Source: a bacterium (lineage in GTDB: Bacteria; Pseudomonadota; Alphaproteobacteria; Caulobacterales; Hyphomonadaceae). Taken from it: a stretch of 13,043 bases of DNA. Where the stretch lies: positions 1-13,043 of the forward strand of contig JAVBYB010000042.1 in NCBI GenBank assembly GCA_030824255.1, given 5' to 3'. The notes under the pieces are model-generated. The model made no database searches, was not told where the DNA came from, and saw only the letters and a list, made by a program, of their open reading frames with translations. Each line of letters starts with the position of its first letter. Positions within the stretch are counted from its first letter, which is position 1. The translations under genes were made by a program, and so were the position numbers. Below, in pieces: positions 7,336 through 13,043 of the stretch.

Positions 7336-7370
7336 GGAGATCTTTACGACTTCGCGCACGAGAGATCTCC
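7336..7370. promoter_or_regulatory. Perfect 8-bp inverted repeat with 19-base spacer, candidate operator
   Basis: GGAGATCT (7336-7343) and AGATCTCC (7363-7370) are exact reverse complements, and each arm contains the palindrome AGATCT. The element lies 84-118 bases upstream of the VOC start, just upstream of the candidate -35 box. That is a plausible place for a regulator such as the operon's own HxlR protein. A hairpin role is also possible. Symmetry is seen directly; binding is inferred. Confidence 0.4.
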
Positions 7371-7571
7371 TGGATTAACGGCAAGCAGCTCTGTTGGGCG
7401 CGCGACCGCGCCGCACGAGTCGCGTCATGACTTGGCTGCAGGTGGATCCGGAGCGAACCCGATATGCATCACGCGGGGCGGCAAAGCATGCGACGCTGGA
7501 TGTGGAAGGCCCTGTAAATTGCTCCATCGGCCTCGAGAAAGTCCCGCACTGATGCTGGCCCCTTGACGCCT

Positions 7572-7588
7572 CGCGCGATTGTCGCGCG
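7572..7588 (-). terminator. GC-rich hairpin downstream of the hemoglobin gene
   Basis: CGCGCGA-TTG-TCGCGCG is a perfect 7-bp stem with a 3-base loop, extendable by one G-U pair, 53 bases after the hemoglobin stop. There is no T-run on the minus strand, so it may be a weak terminator or only a 3'-end stabiliser. Confidence 0.3.
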
Positions 7589-7641
7589 GCTTCTGAATCG
7601 GGCGCCACTTCGGAACCACATGTCTCGCGTCGCTTGGACGT

Positions 7642-8145
7642 TCAGCGAGTCACCGCATCCCGCTTCATTGGCGCCAGTTTCGCCAGCAGCCTGTTCTGAG
7701 CCGAGAACACAATGCCCTCCCGCGTCATTGCGGCCTGGAGCACTTCGACAAGCGCATTGAATTCGGCGGTGGTGATCCCGTGATCGGCGTGAACTGATTT
7801 CATGTCTCGCCCGGTGTAGGAGCAACCCCCATTCAGAATGTGGCAGAATTGTTCCTTGAGTGTACGCCGCAATCGCACAAAATCTGACGCCTTGAATATC
7901 TCTGTCAGCCGAGAGTCTTTCTGCACTTGCTCGACGAGGCCATCCACAATCCGGCTGATCCCTTCGTGCCCATGAAACGCGGCGAACAAGTCCTGTCCGT
8001 CCACCGGTGTGGCGCCGGCGTTGGCGTCGGAGATCGTGTAGGCGTCGACTGTCTCCTCGCCAGGAGGAACTGGCGGCATCGGTTGCCCGAAGGCGGGCGC
8101 CACGAAGATGATCGCCGAGAGCGTGCAGACAAGAGCCATCCGCAT
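7642..8145 (-). CDS. Exported group 1 truncated hemoglobin
   Basis: The product has 167 residues: a signal peptide (residues 1-20, MRMALVCTLSAIIFVAPAFG), a Pro-rich linker to about residue 50, and a 2/2 globin domain. Group 1 signatures are FHGHEGISRIVD, DSRLTEIFKASDF and the YTGRDMKSVHADHGIT segment, whose H119 fits the proximal heme His. C101 and C108 (FCHILNGGCSYTG) sit in the E-F region, as in many proteobacterial relatives. By alignment from memory, the helix-B FY pair typical of NO-detoxifying HbN is LV here, suggesting different ligand chemistry. The globin would bind heme and O2, NO or another ligand in the periplasm. The ATG lies 2 bases after the stop of the DUF3034 gene (TGATCATG), preceded by GGCGGGG, so the two are co-translated. 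Confidence 0.9.
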   Translation of the reverse strand: MRMALVCTLSAIIFVAPAFGQPMPPVPPGEETVDAYTISDANAGATPVDGQDLFAAFHGHEGISRIVDGLVEQVQKDSRLTEIFKASDFVRLRRTLKEQFCHILNGGCSYTGRDMKSVHADHGITTAEFNALVEVLQAAMTREGIVFSAQNRLLAKLAPMKRDAVTR

Positions 8146-8147
8146 GA

Positions 8148-9038
8148 TCAGAACCCCGCCTGCAGTGAAAGATAGACACCACGCTGATCGTCAAAAGTCG
8201 CGATCGAACCGAGATCAACATACGCGCCAGTCAGCGTGAGATGGTGGTTGATCGCCCAGGCGGCGTAGATGTCGACCCAGTCGTCTTCCCGCGCGATTGC
8301 GAGGTTATCCGGCTTCATCCGGTACTCTGCACCAACGACGATATCTGGCGACAACAGCCAACCGGCTGAGAACTCGCCCATCAGTTCATGGTCATCATTG
8401 AGGTTGCCGCCATATCCTAGCAGGCCTGTCTGGTTCGCGTTGGTCCAGCGCAGCGTGCCGTTCAGCAGCAGAGAGCTGTCGAGCAGGATCTTCGTGGCAG
8501 TAGCGTATGTTTCCCAGCCTTCGTCGTCTCTCCCACCCACAGCGGAAACAACGGCGCCCTGATCGTTCTTCTTCCAGTTTGCACCGATGGCGACCTGCGG
8601 CAGCCATGTGTCCTGATCATAGATCGCATCGCCGGCCACACGCAGCTTTGCGCCCCAGATATCCTGCCCGAAAGTGAAACCGCGGCCCAGGCCGAGCGCC
8701 GCACCAACATCTCGTGTGTCGAACTCCTGGCGCGTGTAGCTGAGCTCAACGCGATCGAAGAGACCGAGCGCGGCGCCATAGGAGAGGAGCGAATAATCCG
8801 GCAGCTCAACCCCGGTAACATGAGCAGTGCCGCCGACGCCACGATCTGTTTCGTTGCCGGTTATGAGCGCCCATGGCGTAAGCCCGCCACCGCCCTGCCC
8901 CTCGACTGTCGAGACGCCGCGCGTAAGCTTCAGCTTGCCGCCTGTCTCGACGTCTATCGCAGGCGAGTCTTCCTGCGCATAGGCCGCGAGCGGCGTCCAC
9001 ATGGCGAGAGCGAAGCAGGCAACGCCAAGTCGTGACAT
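8148..9038 (-). CDS. DUF3034 family predicted outer-membrane beta-barrel protein
   Basis: The product has 296 residues: a signal peptide ending near AAYA|QEDSP (residue ~21), then the DUF3034 hallmark GGKLKLTRGVSTVEGQGGGGLTPWALITG. The rest alternates polar and hydrophobic residues in short strands and ends in ...YLSLQAGF. A terminal Phe after an alternating pattern is the usual outer-membrane barrel insertion signal. The family's function is unknown to me; a channel or structural barrel is likely. It is the first gene of a two-gene unit with the exported hemoglobin and is divergent from the cupredoxin gene, so the products probably share the cell envelope and regulation. The ATG at 9038 has only a weak Shine-Dalgarno sequence (GGAA). 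Confidence 0.85.
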   Translation of the reverse strand: MSRLGVACFALAMWTPLAAYAQEDSPAIDVETGGKLKLTRGVSTVEGQGGGGLTPWALITGNETDRGVGGTAHVTGVELPDYSLLSYGAALGLFDRVELSYTRQEFDTRDVGAALGLGRGFTFGQDIWGAKLRVAGDAIYDQDTWLPQVAIGANWKKNDQGAVVSAVGGRDDEGWETYATATKILLDSSLLLNGTLRWTNANQTGLLGYGGNLNDDHELMGEFSAGWLLSPDIVVGAEYRMKPDNLAIAREDDWVDIYAAWAINHHLTLTGAYVDLGSIATFDDQRGVYLSLQAGF

Positions 9039-9178
9039 TCAGGGTTCCACAGCAGCTTGCGCACACTGCTGCGCGCGATGCGCCGAGTTTGCATGGAAGG
9101 TTTAACCAACACGAAACAGCTCAGGGCTGGCCCCGGCTGGCTTTACGGCATCTTCAACCTGCGGTGATACGAAGACGC
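9039..9178. promoter_or_regulatory. Divergent intergenic region, probable shared promoters
   Basis: These 140 bases separate the divergent DUF3034 and cupredoxin starts and must carry promoters for at least one direction, probably both. I find no convincing sigma-70 pair. A plus-strand TTTACG-N17-TGATAC pair (9142-9170) would leave almost no leader. A 6-bp inverted repeat CAGCAG-N10-CTGCTG at 9050-9071 could be an operator or a leader hairpin for the leftward transcript. Confidence 0.4.
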
Positions 9179-9787
9179 ATGCTTGGCAGGTTCCTTATAT
9201 CAGCGGCCACATCGCTTCTCTTTGCAGCGCAGGCGTGGGCCGGCGACATCGTCGTCCGCGTGACGACGCCCGATGGAAAGCCCCTGCCAGACGCGGTGGT
9301 ATTTATCCCTGCAAAGCCGGGCGATCCGAAACCCGCTCCGGCCGATGGCCTTAGAATGGCACAAGCGTCGAAGCAGTTCGCGCCTTTCGTTCTGATCGCG
9401 CCGGTTGGATCGACCGTCGAGTTTCCGAACCTCGATAAATTCCGGCATCACGTCTACTCGTTTTCCAAAGGCAACAAGTTCGAGCTTGAGCTGTACGGCC
9501 GGGAAGAGAAGCGTGTCATCACCTTCAAGACCGCGGGGGTTGCTGCACTCGGCTGCAACATCCACGACCAGATGGTGGCCTTCATCCGCGTGGTCGATAC
9601 GCTTTGGGCAGCAAAGTCCGGAGCTGATGGCGTAGCCCGGCTGCCTGCGGCGCCCGAAGGCAGCAGGCGCATTGATGCATGGCACCCCTATGCCACCGCG
9701 AAGGACCAGACCGTTACACAGACAGTGACTGTGTCTGCAGGGGTCACGACCGTGACGTTTGTACTTGATATCGCGCCGCCAAGGTAA
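9179..9787 (+). CDS. Periplasmic cupredoxin ('methylamine utilization protein'-like)
   Basis: From the ATG at 9179 the product has 202 residues. A GTG five codons upstream (9164) is an alternative; neither has a good ribosome site. A signal peptide is clear (MLGRFLISAATSLLFAAQAWA|GDIVV). Residues ~22-140 form a blue-copper fold: the strand PDGKPLPDAVVFIP, the segment VGSTVEFPNLDKFRHHVYSF with H90/H91, and GCNIHDQMVAFIRV with C126, H129 and M132. This gives the full His-Cys-His-Met type 1 copper set with close C-x2-H-x2-M spacing. The C-terminal 60 residues look like a carboxypeptidase-regulatory-like beta domain. It should carry electrons or sense redox/copper in the periplasm. Databases often label such proteins as methylamine utilization proteins, but no methylamine dehydrogenase gene is present. 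It is 17 bases ahead of the EAL gene and probably in an operon with it. Confidence 0.86.
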   Translation: MLGRFLISAATSLLFAAQAWAGDIVVRVTTPDGKPLPDAVVFIPAKPGDPKPAPADGLRMAQASKQFAPFVLIAPVGSTVEFPNLDKFRHHVYSFSKGNKFELELYGREEKRVITFKTAGVAALGCNIHDQMVAFIRVVDTLWAAKSGADGVARLPAAPEGSRRIDAWHPYATAKDQTVTQTVTVSAGVTTVTFVLDIAPPR

Positions 9788-9804
9788 TCCGTCGGCGAAT
9801 CAGC

Positions 9805-12135
9805 ATGTTCAAACGCCTCTCTTCCGAACTCACCTTGATCTATGCGGCGCTTTTTAGCGCGGTTCTGCTGCTGATTGCCGGCGCAGTTTGGGTGGCGGTC
9901 GAAGCCAACTCCAGACAGGCCGTGCGTGCGGAAATGACGTCGTCGTCCGCCGTATTCGATCGCATCTGGAAACTGCGCGCCGACCAGTTGCAGCAAACGG
10001 CAGAAATCCTGGCGCGCGACTTCGGATTCCGTGAGGCGGTCGCCACGGGCGATGACGAAACCATGCTTTCCGCGCTCGACAACATCCAGTCGCGGTTCGG
10101 CTTTGACACGGCGCTGATCATTCGTCCCGATGGATCGGCGATCTCGCTTGATGACGAACTGACGGGACGTGCGGACCCTGCTCTTCTCGCCGCTGTCACC
10201 ACCAACCCCGACGCATCCGGCGTCCTCACACTGGGCGACGCGACCTATCAAGCCGTGTCAGCGCCTGTGCGCGCACCCACGCTGATCGGCTGGGTGGTGT
10301 TTGGCCAACGGCTGGGCGGCGAACAACTGGGAGAGCTTGAGCAGCTCTCGGCCATTCCCTTGTCCGCGCACCTTTACGTGCGGCACGAAAATCAGGAATG
10401 GGCAGCGCTCGAAGACAGACCCGGACGCGCCATTGGCATTGCCGGCGAAGACCTCGCCAGTCGCGCAGTCGAGACGGATGGCGACATACTGATCAACATG
10501 CCGGAACGCAACTCGATCGGAGGCGTCAAGACCCTGCAGGTGTTTGCCGAGGGCACCTCCGCGGCGCTTCTGCTCGAATATTCCCTTACCATGAACCAGG
10601 CGCACTATCGCGACATGCTCGCAACCATCGCGCTGATCGGCGCAATTGGCCTTGTTGCGCTTGTCCTTGGCAGCTGGTTTGTCTCGCGTCGCGTGACGGG
10701 ACCCATTTCCGGCCTGCGTTTCGCTGCTGACCAGCTGACTCGCGGCGAAGTTGCCGAAGTCGCGGTAACGGGCCGCAATGAGATTGCGGAGTTGGCGGCG
10801 AATTTCAACGTCATGTCGTCCGAGATCACCGCCCGCGAACAACGTATCCTGCACCTCGCGCGGCACGATCAGGAAACCGGCTTGCCGAACCTGCGGGCGC
10901 TACAGGAGGCGCTGGTAGCGCTGCGCGGCAAGACCCAGCCGGGCAACATCTTCGGCGCGATCATCAGTATCAATCGCTTTGACCAGATACGCGGCGCCAT
11001 CGGCCACGGTCTGTTTTCCCGATTGGTCGCCGAAGTTGCGACGCGCGCCTCGCATTCCGGCGAAGGCCTTCATGTGGGACGCGCAACCACTGGCACTATC
11101 GCCGTCGTATTCGCGGCGGAAAGCCGCGATGCAGCCGAAGCCGCGATTCGCGCAACGGCGCAGGCCATATCCAGCCCGGTGACGCTGGACGGTGACCGCA
11201 TCGACGTGATGGTGACCGCCGGGCTTGCCTGCGATGCGGAGGATGCCAAGGCGCATCTTGAGCTGCTGGAGCGCGCTGAAGTCGCTGTCGAGCAGGCCCG
11301 CGCGCAACGCAATATAACCGGATGGTTCGATCCGGCCGCGTATGGCGACCCGGCGACGACGCTGTCGCTGATGAGCTCGATGATACATGGGTTGTCCAGC
11401 GGCGAACTTTTCCTGGCGCACCAGCCAAAACTGGATCTCCGAAAAGATCGGGTGAACTCTGCGGAGGCGCTACTCCGCTGGCGACATCCGCAACGCGGAA
11501 TGATCCGGCCCGACGCGTTCATCGACATGGCCGAGGAAACCGGCCACATCCGCCCCCTAACCGACTGGGTCATTGATCGCGCGATCGCGGACCAGCGCAT
11601 CTTCCACAAGGCCGGTCACGACGTCACAGTGTCTGTAAACGTCTCCGGCAGGTTGATCGCGAACGAGCAATTTGCAGAACGGGCGCTGCGCCAGATCCGA
11701 CGCTCCGGCGCCAGGCTTTGCTTCGAGATCACCGAAACAGCAGTGATCGACAATCCCCGTCTGGCGCTGGACGTGATGAACGAGCTCAAACAGGCTGGCG
11801 TCGGCATTTCAATCGATGACTATGGCTCGGGCCTGTCATCGCTCTCCTACCTGCGCGCTATTCCGGCGGAGGAGCTGAAGATCGACAAGGTCTTCGTGGA
11901 AAATCTGGGCAACGGAAACAGCGACACCTTCCTCGTGAAGTCGACAATCGATCTCGCACATAGTCTTGGCATGAAGCTCACCGCAGAAGGCGTCGAAACA
12001 GCGGACGTCCTTGCGATCCTGCGAGCGATGGGCGCCGACATGATCCAGGGCTACTTCATCGCCAAGCCGCTGACGGTCGACGACTTCCTGGCCTTCATGC
12101 AAAGCCCTGCCTCAAAGGCAGTAACAGCACTCTAG
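9805..12135 (+). CDS. Membrane sensor with HAMP, degenerate GGDEF and intact EAL domain (c-di-GMP phosphodiesterase)
   Basis: The 776-residue product has TM1 at ~10-32, a periplasmic sensor region to ~270, TM2 at ~272-293, HAMP at ~294-346, a GGDEF-like domain at ~350-510 and EAL at ~525-770. The GGDEF domain keeps its entry motif (HDQETGLPN, 354-362), but where the active-site GGDEF should be it reads RATTGT (426-431), so cyclase activity is very unlikely. The EAL domain keeps every catalytic or metal residue I can check: E554 (EALLRW), N612, E641 (FEITET), D671-D672 (DDYGSG), K692, E728 and E731 (AEGVET) and Q748 (QGYFIAKP). It should hydrolyse c-di-GMP at the inner membrane under control of its periplasmic sensor. 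The ATG follows the cupredoxin stop by 17 bases with no clear Shine-Dalgarno sequence, so translation is probably coupled. The copper protein may be its ligand or redox partner (inference). Confidence 0.95.
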   Translation: MFKRLSSELTLIYAALFSAVLLLIAGAVWVAVEANSRQAVRAEMTSSSAVFDRIWKLRADQLQQTAEILARDFGFREAVATGDDETMLSALDNIQSRFGFDTALIIRPDGSAISLDDELTGRADPALLAAVTTNPDASGVLTLGDATYQAVSAPVRAPTLIGWVVFGQRLGGEQLGELEQLSAIPLSAHLYVRHENQEWAALEDRPGRAIGIAGEDLASRAVETDGDILINMPERNSIGGVKTLQVFAEGTSAALLLEYSLTMNQAHYRDMLATIALIGAIGLVALVLGSWFVSRRVTGPISGLRFAADQLTRGEVAEVAVTGRNEIAELAANFNVMSSEITAREQRILHLARHDQETGLPNLRALQEALVALRGKTQPGNIFGAIISINRFDQIRGAIGHGLFSRLVAEVATRASHSGEGLHVGRATTGTIAVVFAAESRDAAEAAIRATAQAISSPVTLDGDRIDVMVTAGLACDAEDAKAHLELLERAEVAVEQARAQRNITGWFDPAAYGDPATTLSLMSSMIHGLSSGELFLAHQPKLDLRKDRVNSAEALLRWRHPQRGMIRPDAFIDMAEETGHIRPLTDWVIDRAIADQRIFHKAGHDVTVSVNVSGRLIANEQFAERALRQIRRSGARLCFEITETAVIDNPRLALDVMNELKQAGVGISIDDYGSGLSSLSYLRAIPAEELKIDKVFVENLGNGNSDTFLVKSTIDLAHSLGMKLTAEGVETADVLAILRAMGADMIQGYFIAKPLTVDDFLAFMQSPASKAVTAL

Positions 12136-12223
12136 ACCGATACGCTTCGCCACACGTTATAGATGGCGGCATCGTGCAAGCCACCGATTGCATAGAGAAC
12201 TTCGGAATTGTCGGCGCTTCCTC

Positions 12224-13043
12224 TCAGGATGCCTTGGCGAGCTTTGCCCGTTCGACGTGCTGTTCGACCATGTCAGACGACGAGTCATTCGCCTCGTTGA
12301 GTTGTGCCGACGTGGTTGCAGGCGAGATGGCCGGGGTCGATACACAGAGATTGAAGGCGTTCAGCAGCTGCGACAGCGACGGCTCAGTGAAAACAAAGTC
12401 GTGCTCCGCGTCGACGTCGATAATCTGGATTCGGCCCTTCACGAACCGGCTCCAGCCAAGCGAAGGCCCGCTGCGCAGGAAATTCATCCGGGCGTCGGTG
12501 GCGCGGATAACCACCACATCAACACCGAATTCAGGGGTGTTGTAAGCCCACTGCGCATTCTTGTAGGCGACATCCACGGCATCCGAAGCGGCCTCAAGCG
12601 GCGTGCGCATTGTGGGCAGATCAGGCACGCCGAGAAGTTTGCGAATGCGCGGACGTAGCTGGTACTTCCAGAGCACCTTCGGTAGGTCACCATAGCGATA
12701 GAGTCTCACGCGGTGCATATTGCGAAAGCGATCCAGCATCGTGACAGGGCTGCGCATCTGACTCGGCTCAAGCGTGTCAATCAGCATGAGCAGGCTTGTG
12801 CCATGTCCCTCCTGCTTCAGACGGCGCGCCATCTCGTAGGCAATGACGCCGCCGCCAGAATAGCCGGCGAGCATGTAAGGACCGGTGGACTGCACCTGCC
12901 GGATCGCAACCAGATACCGATCCGCCATCACTTCGATTGTCTGGTCCGGCTCCATCTTTCCGTCGACCCCGGCCGCCTGTAGCGCATAGACGGGCTGTTC
13001 AGGGCGGACGCGGTCGGCGAAGGCCTTGAACACGAGAACATTG
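12224..13043 (-). CDS. C-terminal thioesterase domain of a larger protein, probably NRPS/PKS (5' end beyond window)
   Basis: The frame is open to the right edge and already reads NVLVFKAFADRVRPEQPVYALQAAGVDG, the start of a type I thioesterase domain (PF00975-like), so the gene begins outside the window. AGYSGGGVIAYEMA carries the nucleophile Ser (12857-12859), LMLIDT holds a likely Asp, and DAEHDFVF carries the catalytic His (12401-12403). Such domains release the product from the last carrier protein of a non-ribosomal peptide or polyketide synthase by hydrolysis or cyclisation. An unusual ~55-residue polar Ser/Ala-rich tail follows the catalytic His and ends in ERAKLAKAS. A stand-alone thioesterase is possible, but the missing start at the edge fits a multidomain protein better. 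The gene converges with the EAL gene, with 88 bases between the stops. Confidence 0.87.
   Translation of the reverse strand, partial: NVLVFKAFADRVRPEQPVYALQAAGVDGKMEPDQTIEVMADRYLVAIRQVQSTGPYMLAGYSGGGVIAYEMARRLKQEGHGTSLLMLIDTLEPSQMRSPVTMLDRFRNMHRVRLYRYGDLPKVLWKYQLRPRIRKLLGVPDLPTMRTPLEAASDAVDVAYKNAQWAYNTPEFGVDVVVIRATDARMNFLRSGPSLGWSRFVKGRIQIIDVDAEHDFVFTEPSLSQLLNAFNLCVSTPAISPATTSAQLNEANDSSSDMVEQHVERAKLAKAS

Larger units (their letters stand above)
7253..7641. other. Gene-free region (389 bp) between the VOC operon and the hemoglobin gene
   Basis: No reading frame here has a plausible start, ribosome site or family-like protein. The stretch should hold the promoter of the five-gene operon (right to left) and the 3' end of the DUF3034-hemoglobin transcript. 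I see a weak promoter with an overlapping palindrome (7275-7311), an 8-bp inverted repeat (7336-7370) and a GC hairpin (7572-7588), listed separately. Otherwise it shows nothing I recognise. Confidence 0.6.

Noticed and set aside
7048..7566. A 172-codon plus-strand frame reaching into the gene-free region
   Set aside because: It starts inside the VOC gene on the opposite strand, has low-complexity composition and lacks a ribosome site. I do not call a gene in 7253-7641.
7469..8221. A 250-codon minus-strand frame overlapping the hemoglobin
   Set aside because: It covers the hemoglobin in another frame. The hemoglobin frame has a signal peptide, globin motifs and operon spacing, and this one has none.
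12168..12195. Inverted repeat TGCAA-N8-TTGCA between the convergent EAL and thioesterase genes
   Set aside because: Only five base pairs with an 8-base loop and no T-run. Too weak to call a terminator, and I see no better one in the 88-base gap.
1..13043. CRISPR array, tRNA/rRNA genes, insertion-sequence ends or phage genes
   Set aside because: I looked for regular repeats, tRNA-like cloverleaf ends, transposase motifs and flanking direct repeats and saw none.

Overview
The window looks like chromosomal DNA from a GC-rich (by eye about 60-63%) Gram-negative bacterium, most likely an alphaproteobacterium of the Sphingomonadales or Caulobacterales/Hyphomonadaceae type. I judge this from protein families and codon use, not from a marker gene. 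I see no rRNA, tRNA, insertion sequence, phage gene or CRISPR array. Eleven genes fill nearly all of it; the first and last run off the ends.

Layout. (1) Positions 1-1617 (+) hold the C-terminal part of a tricorn-like S41 serine protease with a PDZ domain. (2) Positions 1758-7252 (-) hold a tight five-gene operon, read right to left: an exported VOC/glyoxalase-fold protein, a carotenoid-oxygenase-family iron dioxygenase, an SCP2-type thiolase, a DUF1295 membrane protein of the steroid 5-alpha-reductase/isoprenylcysteine methyltransferase superfamily, and a double HxlR regulator with two zinc-ribbon-like motifs. In two junctions the stop codon of one gene lies inside, or directly abuts, the Shine-Dalgarno sequence of the next (TGAGGAGG and TAGGAGG). 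The starts are GTG for the VOC gene and TTG for the DUF1295 gene. (3) Positions 7253-7641 are a gene-free stretch with a possible promoter, an 8-bp inverted repeat that could be an operator, and a GC hairpin. (4) Positions 7642-9038 (-) hold a two-gene unit: a DUF3034 outer-membrane beta-barrel protein followed 2 bp later by a signal-peptide-bearing group 1 truncated hemoglobin. (5) Divergent from it, positions 9179-12135 (+) hold a periplasmic cupredoxin ('methylamine utilization'-like) and a membrane-anchored HAMP/degenerate-GGDEF/EAL protein. (6) Positions 12224-13043 (-) hold the terminal thioesterase domain of a larger protein, probably an NRPS/PKS, entering from the right.

How the genes may work together. 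The five-gene operon reads as an uncharacterised catabolic or modification pathway for a hydrophobic substrate: oxidative double-bond cleavage, CoA-dependent thiolysis or condensation, a membrane-bound reductase or methyltransferase-fold enzyme, and a dedicated regulator. The divergent four-gene block (exported globin, outer-membrane barrel, exported copper protein, membrane sensor with an intact c-di-GMP phosphodiesterase domain) looks like an envelope redox or gas-sensing module that lowers c-di-GMP. These two blocks are the best candidates for new biology here. Both functional readings are inferences from domain content and gene order.
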